A DNA stretch of 64,000 bases, from NCBI RefSeq assembly GCF_000473105.1, contig NZ_KI421498.1, forward strand, positions 2,574,009-2,638,008, in the 5' to 3' direction. Both the position numbers and the translations under genes were made by a program. A model generated the notes under the pieces. That model saw only the letters and a program-made list of their open reading frames with translations, ran no database searches and was not told the DNA's origin. This document shows positions 25,140 to 34,559 of this stretch, one piece after another. Numbering within the stretch: position 1 is the stretch's first letter; each line of letters starts with the position of its first letter. Source of the stretch: Phaeobacter inhibens DSM 16374. GTDB lineage: Bacteria > Pseudomonadota > Alphaproteobacteria > Rhodobacterales > Rhodobacteraceae.

Positions 25140-26215
25140 ACCATCCCCTTGGCCCGCTGACGCATTTTCTCCGCAAAGCGGATGGCTGCAGCAACGGGCG
25201 CGTAATGCTCTTCGTGAATTTCCTGGCCGATATCGACCGCCGCATGCAATGCACGCGCGGTGGGCGGATCGCTGTGGATCGGAACCCCATTCTCATTGGC
25301 GACTTCGCGGATGACGGCCGCGACCTCATCGACACCCTTGGCTACGCATACAGGGGCCTGCCCCGGCGCGCGGTCCCACTTCAGCGCCACCGCGTAATGG
25401 GTCGGGTTGACGATCACAACATCGGCCTCGGCCACATCAGCAACCCCTTGGCCCATGGCGATTTCATGTGCCTTTTGGCGGCGTGCCCCCTTCAGATGCG
25501 GATCACCTTCTGCTTCCTTGCTTTCATCCATGATCTCCTGACGAGACATCATGTTCTTTCGATTGTGCTCCGCCTGCTGAAATGCCGCATCAATCACACC
25601 GATACCAAGCGCAATGATCAACGCCAGGATCAGGAATTCCAGCGCCAGCTGCGCCATCATCATCACAACAACAAACGCCCCGGTGGCCGATGAGGCAATC
25701 ATATCCGGCAACCGATAATTGAGGTACACGCCCATACAGACCGAATAGAGTACCAGCTTGACCGTGCTTTTGAAAAACTCGAACAGCCCCGAACGCCCGA
25801 ATTTGTTCTTAGCGTTGGAAATAATGGAAATTTTTGAGAGCTTTGGTTCCAGCTTGCTCGGAGCGAAGACCAGAGCGCGCTGTGCGATGATCGACAGCAG
25901 GACAGCGGCCATCGGCACAATAAATATTGGCAGGCTGGACGTGCCGACCGCCATAAATATGCCGCCAACCGGCACGGTTCCCGCGCCGCCGAAGAACAAA
26001 TCGGCCAAACGGTCAGGTTGATCCAGGAATGACATCAATATCGTCCCCAGCTCTTCAACCACATCCGCACCCGACACATAGATCGCGATAATCAGGCCAA
26101 GATAAGATGCCGCCACATTGAGGTCCGTCGACTTCGGCACCTCGCCCTTCTTACGAGCTTTCTCAAGCTTCTGCGGTGTTGGTTCATATGACTTATCTGA
26201 ATCATCGTCGCTCAT
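25136..26215 (-). CDS. flhB: Flagellar export protein FlhB
   Basis: A 359-residue export-gate protein that switches substrate class. Four transmembrane helices lie in residues 30-210, and the cytoplasmic domain carries the autocleavage site NPTH in VVIVNPTHYAVALKWD. N-terminal DKSYEPTPQKLEKARKKGEV is also typical. It overlaps fliR and the fliJ-like gene by 4 bp each. Confidence 0.96.
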   Translation of the reverse strand: MSDDDSDKSYEPTPQKLEKARKKGEVPKSTDLNVAASYLGLIIAIYVSGADVVEELGTILMSFLDQPDRLADLFFGGAGTVPVGGIFMAVGTSSLPIFIVPMAAVLLSIIAQRALVFAPSKLEPKLSKISIISNAKNKFGRSGLFEFFKSTVKLVLYSVCMGVYLNYRLPDMIASSATGAFVVVMMMAQLALEFLILALIIALGIGVIDAAFQQAEHNRKNMMSRQEIMDESKEAEGDPHLKGARRQKAHEIAMGQGVADVAEADVVIVNPTHYAVALKWDRAPGQAPVCVAKGVDEVAAVIREVANENGVPIHSDPPTARALHAAVDIGQEIHEEHYAPVAAAIRFAEKMRQRAKGMV

Positions 26216-26991
26216 GGCATGCCCTCCCCCGGATTGGCGAAGAAGCCCATCAGTGCCGTGCTCCAGATATCCAAAATCATCGGGCTGGCTACCATCAGAA
26301 TTGCGAGACCTCCGAAGGTCACAACCGGGGCACCTACAAAGGCCACCATCAGCGCAGGCATCGCGCGGTTGATGACGCCCAGTGTCAGGTTATAGACCAT
26401 CGAGCCGATCAGGAACGGTGCTGCGAGTGAAAAGCCCATCGCAAAACTGCGCGATACCCTGTGCACACCCCAGTCCGACAGCCCAGATGCGCTCGGAAAC
26501 TCCCCCACCGGAAACATCATGTAGCTGTAGATCATGAATTCAGCCACCCGGATGTGCAGACCCAGCATCACGGCCAGCGCCAGGCCAGAGATCAGCAGGA
26601 CCGCACCGATGGCTGGCATGGGTTCGGCGCCGATACCGCCAAGAACCTGCGCGAGTGAGGTCGACTGCGCGGCAATGGTACCGGCAATCTGAATGGCATG
26701 AACAAACATGCGGATCGCCATCCCCAGCGCCAGACCGACAACCGCTTCGCTGAGTGCGAGGCTGCCATAATGCAATGGGCTGGCCGGCGGCGGCAGTATC
26801 GGCAAGGCCGGCGCCACGATAAATGTAAACGCCAAGGAAATCGCCAGTTTGATCCGCGCCGGCACATATTTTTCGCCAAAAGCCGGCAACACTGAAACCA
26901 TCGCCCCAATCCGCAGGAAGACGATGGCCCCATGCCAAAAGCCGGCGCCCAAAAGGGCGACCAGCTCAGGTGGCAGAAAGTCCAGATTCAT
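26212..26991 (-). CDS. fliR: Flagellar export gate protein FliR
   Basis: A 259-residue inner-membrane protein with about six hydrophobic segments, conserved LRIGAMVSVLPAFGEKYVPARIKLAI and PFLIGSMVYNLTLGVINRAMP. Part of the FliPQR gate. Overlaps flhA and flhB by 4 bp. Confidence 0.94.
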   Translation of the reverse strand: MNLDFLPPELVALLGAGFWHGAIVFLRIGAMVSVLPAFGEKYVPARIKLAISLAFTFIVAPALPILPPPASPLHYGSLALSEAVVGLALGMAIRMFVHAIQIAGTIAAQSTSLAQVLGGIGAEPMPAIGAVLLISGLALAVMLGLHIRVAEFMIYSYMMFPVGEFPSASGLSDWGVHRVSRSFAMGFSLAAPFLIGSMVYNLTLGVINRAMPALMVAFVGAPVVTFGGLAILMVASPMILDIWSTALMGFFANPGEGMP

Positions 26992-29081
26992 GCGGGAACC
27001 ATACCAACGAGCGCCGGTCTGGCTTCAAGCCCAATCTCCTCGAATGACAAGACCGGGTTGAGGATCCCACGCGATTTGAGGATTGTCCGCAGATATCGAC
27101 GGCGCCGGGTCGAGGTTACAACCGCTGCAAATACGCCCTGTTCCGTAGTGGTGTTCAGCCGATCACTCAGACCTTCGGCCAGCCGGTTGAACTGTTCCGG
27201 AGGCAGCGCAATATCGACGGCACCGCCCTGGGCGTCGATCTGGTAGGTCGAGAATGTCTCCTCCCACTCAGGCGCCAGCTGGATCAGCGGTATGGTGCCA
27301 TCTTCGCGTTTCATCTCACCAACCAACTGGAAGCCCAGCCGCTGGCGCACATGTTCGCAGATGATCTCCGGCTGCGGGGTATGCAGGCGGGCCTCGGCAA
27401 TCGACTCAAGAATGAGAGGCATATTGCGGATTGATACCCGCTCCTCCAGCAACAGCCGCAGCACCGTGTGCAAGGTGTCGATCGGAACCTTGTCCGGAAC
27501 CAGCTCATCCAGCAGCTTTCGATTGGCTTCGGCGCGGAACTCATCCGTCAGCTCCGTCATCTCATTCAACAGGCGGCGGAGGGATTTCAATGACAGCAAA
27601 CGCGGGAAATTCTGTTTGATCACTTCCAAAAGATGCGTCGCCAAAATCTCTGGCGCCGTCACGATCGTCGCGCCCGAAAGCGCAGCATCTTCCTGCGCTT
27701 TTGAGGAAATCCAGCGCGCAGGGGCGCCATAGACCGGTTCGGTCACATCTGTCCCCGGCGGTAGGGCATCATGATTGTCGGGCATCAATGCCAGCACCAT
27801 TTCAGGATGCAGAATACCACGCACTTGCTCCACGCCCTGAATCTTGATCACATAGGTGCCGGTCATCAGTTCCGGCTCATCCGTCAGGCGGATTTCCGGT
27901 AGGATCAGCCCGAATGTCGTGGCCACATGTGTTCGCATGTTGGCGATACGGGCATCCAGGCCGGTCCCCGCGTCCAGCACCATGCTCACCAGATCGGGCG
28001 CAAATTCCAGATGCAGGTCATCCAGATCGAGGATGTCACCAAGAGCCCGGTTTTCCTTCGGCTCCATGACCTCTTCAATCTGCTCTTCCATTTCCGCTTC
28101 TTCGCGGTCCTTCAGGTTTTTGCTCATCTTGTAGGCGGTGTAGCCCAGCACGGCAGCACCAGCCATGAACGGAATGAAAGGCAGGCCCGGGACCAAAGCA
28201 AACAGCGCCATGAGGATGGCCACAGTCGCCAAAGCAGCCGGGTGTTTGCCCAGCTGGTCTGCCAGCGCGATATCGGTAGACCCGGTGGCACCACCGCGCG
28301 CCAGGAGCAACGCTGCGGCGATGGAAATGATCACAGACGGAATTTGCGACACCAGACCATCGCCAACCGTCAGGATTGCATAAGTTTCAAACGCGGAGAC
28401 AACCGGCATTCCATGGACCAATACGCCCATGATCAGACCCATGATCAGATTCAGCAAAGTGATCAACAGACCGGCAATCGCGTCGCCTTTCACGAATTTG
28501 GACGCCCCATCCAAGGAACCGAAGAACGTCGTCTCGCGCTGTTCCGTCTCGCGGCGGTCGCGCGCGGTTGCGTGGTCAATGGCACCAGCGGACATGTCGC
28601 TGTCGATGGCCAGCTGCTTACCCGGCATACCATCCAGGGCAAAGCGAGCGCCGACCTCGGCCATCCGTGCGGCGCCTTTGGTGATGACCATGAAGTTCAC
28701 GATCAGCAGCACCCCAAACACCACGAGTCCCAGGAAAACGCTGCCCCCCATCACAAACTGGGCAAACCCTTCGATCACGCCGCCTGCCGCATCGGTACCG
28801 GTGTGTCCCTGACCGATGATCAGTTTTGTCGACGACACGTTGAGCGACAGGCGCAGCATCAGGGAGGCCAAAAGGATCGTCGGAAAAGACGAAAAATCCA
28901 GCGGTCGCTCGATAAACAGCGTGATGGTGAAGATCAGAATCGCCAGCCCAAAGGAGGTCGCCAGCCCGATGTCCAGCACCCATGCCGGCATCGGCAGGAT
29001 CATCATCACGATGATCGCCATCAGCGCAATTGCCAGCAGAACGGTTGGGCTGAACAGTTTTTGCATATCAATGTTTGGCAC
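26988..29081 (-). CDS. flhA: Flagellar export protein FlhA
   Basis: A 697-residue protein, the normal FlhA length. The N-terminal half has about eight transmembrane helices and the FHIPEP-region motif (here MVITKGAARMAEVGARFALDGMPGKQ in pieces, with SDMSAGAIDHATARDRR). The C-terminal cytoplasmic half binds chaperone-substrate complexes (LRRLLNEMTELTDEF, IRNMPLILESIAEA). First gene of the flhA-fliR-flhB-fliJ-like overlap group after the transglycosylase. Confidence 0.96.
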   Translation of the reverse strand: MPNIDMQKLFSPTVLLAIALMAIIVMMILPMPAWVLDIGLATSFGLAILIFTITLFIERPLDFSSFPTILLASLMLRLSLNVSSTKLIIGQGHTGTDAAGGVIEGFAQFVMGGSVFLGLVVFGVLLIVNFMVITKGAARMAEVGARFALDGMPGKQLAIDSDMSAGAIDHATARDRRETEQRETTFFGSLDGASKFVKGDAIAGLLITLLNLIMGLIMGVLVHGMPVVSAFETYAILTVGDGLVSQIPSVIISIAAALLLARGGATGSTDIALADQLGKHPAALATVAILMALFALVPGLPFIPFMAGAAVLGYTAYKMSKNLKDREEAEMEEQIEEVMEPKENRALGDILDLDDLHLEFAPDLVSMVLDAGTGLDARIANMRTHVATTFGLILPEIRLTDEPELMTGTYVIKIQGVEQVRGILHPEMVLALMPDNHDALPPGTDVTEPVYGAPARWISSKAQEDAALSGATIVTAPEILATHLLEVIKQNFPRLLSLKSLRRLLNEMTELTDEFRAEANRKLLDELVPDKVPIDTLHTVLRLLLEERVSIRNMPLILESIAEARLHTPQPEIICEHVRQRLGFQLVGEMKREDGTIPLIQLAPEWEETFSTYQIDAQGGAVDIALPPEQFNRLAEGLSDRLNTTTEQGVFAAVVTSTRRRRYLRTILKSRGILNPVLSFEEIGLEARPALVGMVPA

Positions 29082-29093
29082 GAAAATCAGCCC

Positions 29094-29894
29094 TTATTTC
29101 AGTATGATGAGCGCTTGCGCCGAAGTGCCGCCGCCGGTCAATGGGACCAGAGAGCCCAGGCGGGCAGCACCAGACGGTGCCCCCCCCTGAGTGATCAGCG
29201 GCGATGGATTGTGAAGCATGGCAAGAGGTTGTGGGGCGGTGAACGTGGCGCGGCTGCGCTCTACCGGTAGCGCCGCAACCGTCTCTACCGGTTTCAGGTC
29301 CGCGCGCACCCTGTCAAAACGCGCAGTATAGCGATTTGCATAGGTGGGTGTGCGCGAGTGGTAGGCGCCGGCAGCCTGTGACCAGTCACCAAATTCGTCA
29401 TGCAGCTCACGCAGAAACCGCGCTGCATACTGCGCATTCGCAAGCGGGTCGAACATCTGGTCGATCGAGTCGAAAGCCTGACCATGCCATTTGAAATTGA
29501 TCTGGAAACACCCGACGTCAAAGCTCCGCGCACCACGTTTGAAGTGGGAGAAGACATAGGCGCGGGCCTCATCTTCTGTCTGAAACCACTTGCCGGCACC
29601 TTCCATGTTGACGGTCCAGGGCCAGGGCTGCAGCCCTTGCTTTCCACCACGACCGGTCTCCGTTCTGGTGATGGCGCGCAACACGTCCAACGGAACGCCC
29701 TGGTCGCGCGCCGCCCGTCGCGCCGCAAGATCGCATAGCGCCGATACCTGCGGTGACGCAGCATAGCTGTTTCGAGGAATAAGCAGTCCCAAGAGGCCAA
29801 ATGCTGCGACAAGCAACACGGACCACATCGGCAAACTGCCTGCGCAGCGGACATACCGCCGCTGTTGTCGGAAATAATAGCTCGATTTCGGCAT
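29094..29894 (-). CDS. Lytic transglycosylase, SLT-like
   Basis: A 266-residue protein with an N-terminal hydrophobic segment (about 20-45, signal or anchor) and a transglycosylase domain: LRAITRTETGRGG holds the presumed catalytic glutamate, then FDVGCFQINFKWHG, MFDPLANAQYAARFLREL and WSQAAGAYHSRTP, all in SLT order. It probably opens peptidoglycan for the rod, completing the function missing from the short FlgJ-like protein. It precedes flhA by 12 bp. Confidence 0.85.
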   Translation of the reverse strand: MPKSSYYFRQQRRYVRCAGSLPMWSVLLVAAFGLLGLLIPRNSYAASPQVSALCDLAARRAARDQGVPLDVLRAITRTETGRGGKQGLQPWPWTVNMEGAGKWFQTEDEARAYVFSHFKRGARSFDVGCFQINFKWHGQAFDSIDQMFDPLANAQYAARFLRELHDEFGDWSQAAGAYHSRTPTYANRYTARFDRVRADLKPVETVAALPVERSRATFTAPQPLAMLHNPSPLITQGGAPSGAARLGSLVPLTGGGTSAQALIILK

Positions 29895-30035
29895 TCTGCC
29901 TGTCCAAATGAGGATTCACCCTAGGTTCGAGCGTAAGGCGAGAGCATTGACAAACCGTTATCACAAAACACGCCAAGACCGCCCGGATCGGGCGGTCTTG
30001 GCAAATGCTCAGCTCAGATACTCGGTTGCTGGTCG

Positions 30036-32495
30036 CTACGATCCATCGTCGGAAGTATCCGCCTGCGGCGTCACCTTCTGCAACAGGTCTGCGATACCGC
30101 CACGCGTCCCCTCACTGCTTTCAACCAGCGCCCTCGCATGGGCCAAAGGCGGCAGGCCGGTGGGCTCTTTCGCAGTTTCTTCGATTTGTGTCGTCACGCG
30201 CGCGACGCCACCGAACTGCTCCGTATCATCAGCATCCATCGTCGCAAGCGTATCGCGATCCTCCGAATGCCAGAACCCGCGCGCGGCTGCATCTTTTTCT
30301 TGCTCTTCAAGCAGATACTCACCCGCTCTTGCGTATTCGCCATTGCGCCAAAGGGCCTCTGCGCGCAGTTTGTTTGCTGCGGAACCGGACAGTCCCATCA
30401 GCTCCACCAAAGCGGAATGCGGCTTATCCATCGCCAGCGCAGCTTTGGCCAGGATCAGGCGGCGTTTCGTGTTTCCAGGCTCCATAGCCAGCTTTTTAAG
30501 AATCGATTGAGCCTGCTGCGCAAACCCCAGATCCAGCAGGCGTTCGGCCACAATATCCGCAACTGGTGCTACCTCTGCGGTGGTGCCATTGGCCGCGATG
30601 ACAAGCGCATACTGCAGGAAGGTGACATCATCTGCCCGCTCTGTCAGCAACGTCAGCAACGGTTCCAACGCCGCAGTACGTGCGGCCGGGCCATCGCGCC
30701 GGCTCAACACTTCCAGTTCATTGAAACTGTCATGAAACTCACCGGTCAGCGCCAAGGCGGCAACCACTGCACGCCTGAGGTCCGCGCCCAATGGGCTATC
30801 GCGATTCTCGACCTCATAAGAGGCGGCCAGATCCGGTACATCCGGCGACAGCGCGCTGCGCTCGGCGAAGCTGAGGTCAATCAGTTCGATCAGAGCGCGT
30901 GGTGCGTTTTCGCTCCGCTCGGCAACTTCATCCGTCAACTCCTGGGCGACGGTTTCAACGTCACCTTTCAGTCTGGCGATCTCCGCCTCGGCCAAGTTGA
31001 TTTCAGGAACATGCTCAACACCAGTGCGATCTACGGATCGTAATGCCGCGCCCGCCAGATGGGGATCACCCGCCTTGGCAAACAAGGTACTGATGCGCGG
31101 ACCGACTTGCACCCGCAGATGCGGTGGCAGCTTGGCAAATGCCTGTTGGATTGCATCCGTTTTAGCATTTTTCTTGATGGTGCCATCAGCCAAGGCCGCC
31201 CAAAGCGCCACTTCGCTATCGCAAACCTGCTGTCCCGCGAAAGCGTGGTTGACCTCCATTTGCTGGCCATCAAGCACAGCCCCCATGGCCGTCAGCGCCA
31301 CAGCATCATCATGCTCCGCAGCGCCAGACGGCATCATCCGCAGAATTGCCTGTGCCTCAGCACCAAATCCAAAGAAGAGATAGGCCCGCGCCAGTGTCAA
31401 AACCGCTTCCGGGTCGACGTCATCAAATTCACGCACCAAATCCGCGCGCAGCGGTGAAATCTGGTCCGCAAATGGCTCATCCGTGCCCCATTCGTGTACG
31501 GCCACTTGTTGACTTGGAAGGCAATGTGTCGGCTGGCCTGAGGTGTCAGACCTGCGCGCGATAAGACCAGTTTCGCGGTCCACAGAGGAGGTGACCGAAA
31601 TCTGGTCCAACGGGTTGAGCGGGCGATCCCGACTGCTCAGCGGATCAAGGATGTGACCATTCGGGCCATCGTGAACCTCAACACCGACCAAGTCCAACAA
31701 CCCTTGATTGGTGGCACGGCTGATCTGTTGCAGCAGTCGCTGTTCGGATTCGTTGACGGTTGCCGCTCTTTCAGTTTCCGACAAATCAAGCAGCATATCC
31801 GTGTCCACTTGAACCGGAACCGGTTTCGGTTCAGCGGCAGAATCCACCGCAACGCGTGCCTCTTCAACCGGCGCAGCAGGCACCTCAGTGCGAGGGGCTC
31901 GGGTCAAATCTAGGGGCAGTTGGATCGCTGACGGTGTATCCCCCACAGCGACAGGAAGGCGCTGCGCGTGGTCAACAGCAGTGGTACGGCTGGACGTCAC
32001 ACCAGCAAGATCAAGTGCGGCACGCGCGTCCGCAGCTGCCCGCGCTGCAAGATTGAAACGATATCCGGTACTGTTGATGTTCCCGGGCAATAGCGGCAAG
32101 GGCGATCCGGCTGCCAAAGGCTGATCAGCACCACGCGTGCCATCAGCGATATCAACCACCAGATACCCGTCCTTCTGAACAAAGGAGGTGACATCGCAAT
32201 TACACCCAAGTTGCAACTGCAATGGTTGCCCAGGTCCCGCCTGCGAGACCGACTGGAGGCGTGTACGCGGAATCAGGTCAAAGACCCGCGACGTGTCGAA
32301 CACAACTGTGGGCGTATCGATCACCACCTGGGCTGATTGCCCGGACTGACGCAAAGACCAAGGCGCGCCGGCCGGAAGCCGCATGACCAGTCGGGAAAAC
32401 CCGGCATGCTCTCCCGAACGGGCAACCACTGTCTGGGCATCCGCAGATGCCGCAGCCAGGGTCATTGCTGCAAAGGTCAGCGCGCGCCACATCAT
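30036..32495 (-). CDS. Large periplasmic AMIN/helical-repeat protein in the motA operon
   Basis: An 819-residue protein of unknown function. A signal peptide (cleavage near ASADA-Q, residue 20) is followed by a beta-rich domain (about 25-125) resembling AMIN domains (FSRLVMRLPAGAPWSL, VVIDTPTVVFDTSRVF), a proline/acid-rich linker, and from about residue 340 TPR-like helix pairs (LARAYLFFGFGAEAQAIL, ADIVAERLLDLGFAQQAQSI, AEALWRNGEYARAGEYLLEE). CNC near residue 117 could form a disulfide. It overlaps motA by ATGA and ends the fliL-X-motE-motA operon. In rhizobia the periplasmic MotC works with MotE; this protein may be a functional analogue, but no sequence match to MotC can be claimed. Confidence 0.7.
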   Translation of the reverse strand: MMWRALTFAAMTLAAASADAQTVVARSGEHAGFSRLVMRLPAGAPWSLRQSGQSAQVVIDTPTVVFDTSRVFDLIPRTRLQSVSQAGPGQPLQLQLGCNCDVTSFVQKDGYLVVDIADGTRGADQPLAAGSPLPLLPGNINSTGYRFNLAARAAADARAALDLAGVTSSRTTAVDHAQRLPVAVGDTPSAIQLPLDLTRAPRTEVPAAPVEEARVAVDSAAEPKPVPVQVDTDMLLDLSETERAATVNESEQRLLQQISRATNQGLLDLVGVEVHDGPNGHILDPLSSRDRPLNPLDQISVTSSVDRETGLIARRSDTSGQPTHCLPSQQVAVHEWGTDEPFADQISPLRADLVREFDDVDPEAVLTLARAYLFFGFGAEAQAILRMMPSGAAEHDDAVALTAMGAVLDGQQMEVNHAFAGQQVCDSEVALWAALADGTIKKNAKTDAIQQAFAKLPPHLRVQVGPRISTLFAKAGDPHLAGAALRSVDRTGVEHVPEINLAEAEIARLKGDVETVAQELTDEVAERSENAPRALIELIDLSFAERSALSPDVPDLAASYEVENRDSPLGADLRRAVVAALALTGEFHDSFNELEVLSRRDGPAARTAALEPLLTLLTERADDVTFLQYALVIAANGTTAEVAPVADIVAERLLDLGFAQQAQSILKKLAMEPGNTKRRLILAKAALAMDKPHSALVELMGLSGSAANKLRAEALWRNGEYARAGEYLLEEQEKDAAARGFWHSEDRDTLATMDADDTEQFGGVARVTTQIEETAKEPTGLPPLAHARALVESSEGTRGGIADLLQKVTPQADTSDDGS

Positions 32496-33370
32496 GCTGC
32501 GTCCTGTTTCACCGATTTCAATGCATCTTCCAGCTCAGAAAACCCGGGGCGGATGTGGGATGGGGTGTTCTGACGTCCCACTTCGATACAGATCGCCGCT
32601 GCGTGATTGTGCAGGTTGGCCACCAGAACTTCGCGAATGAGCGAATAGAAATGCCCATCCTCTTCGACAACTGACTTCACCTTGCCTGCGAAGGGGCCAA
32701 CCAGGCCATAGGCAAGGAAAACACCCAGGAATGTACCGACAAGAGCACCACCGATCAGCTTACCCAGAACTTCTGGCGGTTGATCGATCGACCCCATGGT
32801 TTTGATAATGCCGAGAACAGCTGCAACAATGCCCAGCGCCGGAAGACCGTCAGCAAGCGATTGCAACGCATGGCTGGAGTGCAAGGCGTGATGCAGGTTC
32901 GCCTCAATCCGCTTTTCCAGAACTTCCTCGACCTGATGCGGATCGTCATAATTCATAGATGCCGAGCGCATGGTGTCGCTGATCAGGTTCACCGCTTCCT
33001 TGTCTGCGAGGATTTTCGGATACCGATTGAAAACCGATGAGTTTTCCGGGTCTTCGATATGCTGTTCGACCTCAACCGGGTTCGCTCTCGCGATCCTGAT
33101 CAAAGAGAAGAGCAGACATAGAAGATCGCGGTAGTCATCGGGCTTCCATTTAGGGCCCTTAAACACCTTACCGAGGTCTTTCAGCGTGTGTTTAACGCCG
33201 CCCATATCATTGCTGATCAGAAAGGCACCAACACCTGCCCCGCCAATCATCATGAATTCGAATGGCAGAGCTTTGATGATGATCGCAAACTTGCCACCTG
33301 CGAGGAGATATCCCCCGAACACCATGACAAAGATAACCACGATGCCTACAATACCGAGCATTAGGTCCAC
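32492..33370 (-). CDS. motA: Flagellar motor stator protein MotA
   Basis: A 292-residue stator protein with four membrane segments (about 5-22, 30-50, 170-190, 205-225). Conserved stretches include MDLMLGIVGIVVIFVMVFGGY, GDYRDLL-like charged cytoplasmic loop, and the C-terminal pair LADGLPALGIVAAVLGIIKTM with PPEVLGKLIGGALVGTFLGVFL. With MotB it forms the proton channel. Its partner motB is 11 kb away. Confidence 0.95.
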   Translation of the reverse strand: MDLMLGIVGIVVIFVMVFGGYLLAGGKFAIIIKALPFEFMMIGGAGVGAFLISNDMGGVKHTLKDLGKVFKGPKWKPDDYRDLLCLLFSLIRIARANPVEVEQHIEDPENSSVFNRYPKILADKEAVNLISDTMRSASMNYDDPHQVEEVLEKRIEANLHHALHSSHALQSLADGLPALGIVAAVLGIIKTMGSIDQPPEVLGKLIGGALVGTFLGVFLAYGLVGPFAGKVKSVVEEDGHFYSLIREVLVANLHNHAAAICIEVGRQNTPSHIRPGFSELEDALKSVKQDAA

Positions 33371-33438
33371 TCCGAATTTCGTTTGTTTCTACAAGTTTAG
33401 GCGATTCACGTTAAAAAAGCCTGAGGAGCAGCACCTGC

Positions 33439-34086
33439 TTACTCCTTTGGAACAGACCCATTGCGACCCGCCAGGACCACGCTGATTGTATATGCCGCCT
33501 GCGGGCTGAGCCCCGCCATGATGCCGGCCGCTGCCTCGGGGCGCATGCGCGCAAGGAAGCCAGCTGCAAAGGCAGGATCCATCTCCTCAAAGAGAGCAGA
33601 CGATTCTTTTGGTTTCATCTGTTCGTAAACCGATGTCAGCCGAGTCAGATCCGCTTCGGTCGCGCCATCGGCAAGGGCGAGCGTCGATTTCAACTCTTCT
33701 TCAGCCTGCTCAAGTGCGACAAGCTTCTGCTCAATCGCATCATCTGCGATCTCCAGCGCTTTCATGCGGTCTTCGATCTCGGCCTCACGGGCAGATAGCG
33801 CCGCTTCGCGTTCCTGAAAGGCGGCCAACATGTTCTGCAATTCGGCAGAAGAAGGCATCGACTGACCATTCAGCGTGCCTTTCGGCTCGTCTTTCAGGGT
33901 CGATTCGTCCTGCAGGTTCGCGACCTCACGCGCGATGGCTGGACCGGCCTCCAGACCGAGGCGCACAATTGCTGATCCCATCAACAGCAAGGCCAGCATC
34001 ATGAGAGCACCACTGCGCGTCCGCTTGATGCGCTTTGCCTTCTTCGGCTTCGCAGGCGCGGCTTTTGTCTTTGCTGCCTTGGCCAT
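33439..34086 (-). CDS. motE: MotE-family protein
   Basis: A 215-residue protein with a basic cytoplasmic N-terminus, one membrane segment (about 28-48), a long coiled coil (residues 85-145, FQEREAALSAREAEIEDRMK) and a C-terminal MgtE-N-like domain (YEQMKPKESSALFEEMDPAFAAGFLARMRPEAAAGIMAG in parts). Rhizobial MotE, the best studied member, is a periplasmic chaperone for MotC. It lies between motA and a small membrane protein gene, with 1-bp overlap upstream. Confidence 0.8.
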   Translation of the reverse strand: MAKAAKTKAAPAKPKKAKRIKRTRSGALMMLALLLMGSAIVRLGLEAGPAIAREVANLQDESTLKDEPKGTLNGQSMPSSAELQNMLAAFQEREAALSAREAEIEDRMKALEIADDAIEQKLVALEQAEEELKSTLALADGATEADLTRLTSVYEQMKPKESSALFEEMDPAFAAGFLARMRPEAAAGIMAGLSPQAAYTISVVLAGRNGSVPKE

Positions 34087-34550
34087 TATGCAACCCGACC
34101 CTGCGCCCGGTTATGGCGGACGAACATCAGCCCTGCGGGTTTTGCGGGTTCTGGCTCCGCCGCTACTTCCGGCTCCGCGTCAGCCTCATATGCCGCAGCC
34201 AATGCATCGCTTTCTTCAGCCGCCGCAGGTGCAGCAGTCTCAGGTTTTGGCTCAGGCGCAGAGGCCTCCGGCATGTCGTGCATAGAGGCCATCATAAGTT
34301 CCAACCGCTGCGCCACCGATTCGGCGCGTCCGGTCAACTGGTCCAGCGCCTTGCTGGAGCCATCCGATACATGGCGCGCGGCCAGCAGTGACTTGTTGAG
34401 ATCATCGACCTGCGCCGAAAGCACTGCAACAGCGCCGCCAACACCTTTTTCCAGATCATTAAAACGCTTCAGCCGACGCGAGAGCACCAGACAGTAAAAG
34501 CCTGCCCCCATGGCCCCGGCCGCAAGCAGGATATCCGCAATCAGTTCCAT
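34086..34550 (-). CDS. Small membrane protein of the fliL-motA operon
   Basis: A 154-residue protein not recognised by name. One N-terminal membrane segment (ILLAAGAMGAGFYCLVLSRR) is followed by a coiled-coil stretch (residues 35-90) and an acidic Ala/Glu/Pro-rich tail. Proteins of this shape (DUF6468-like) occur in alphaproteobacterial flagellar loci. It overlaps motE by one base and follows fliL by 9 bp. Confidence 0.7.
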   Translation of the reverse strand: MELIADILLAAGAMGAGFYCLVLSRRLKRFNDLEKGVGGAVAVLSAQVDDLNKSLLAARHVSDGSSKALDQLTGRAESVAQRLELMMASMHDMPEASAPEPKPETAAPAAAEESDALAAAYEADAEPEVAAEPEPAKPAGLMFVRHNRAQGRVA

Positions 34551-34559
34551 CCCGTTCTC

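Noticed and set aside
27927-29270. 447-codon plus-strand open frame
   Set aside because: Antisense shadow of flhA; the translation is Gln/His/Arg-rich low-quality peptide.
33371-33420. CtrA box upstream of motA
   Set aside because: TTAG and TTAA half-sites are present but spaced by 10 instead of 7.
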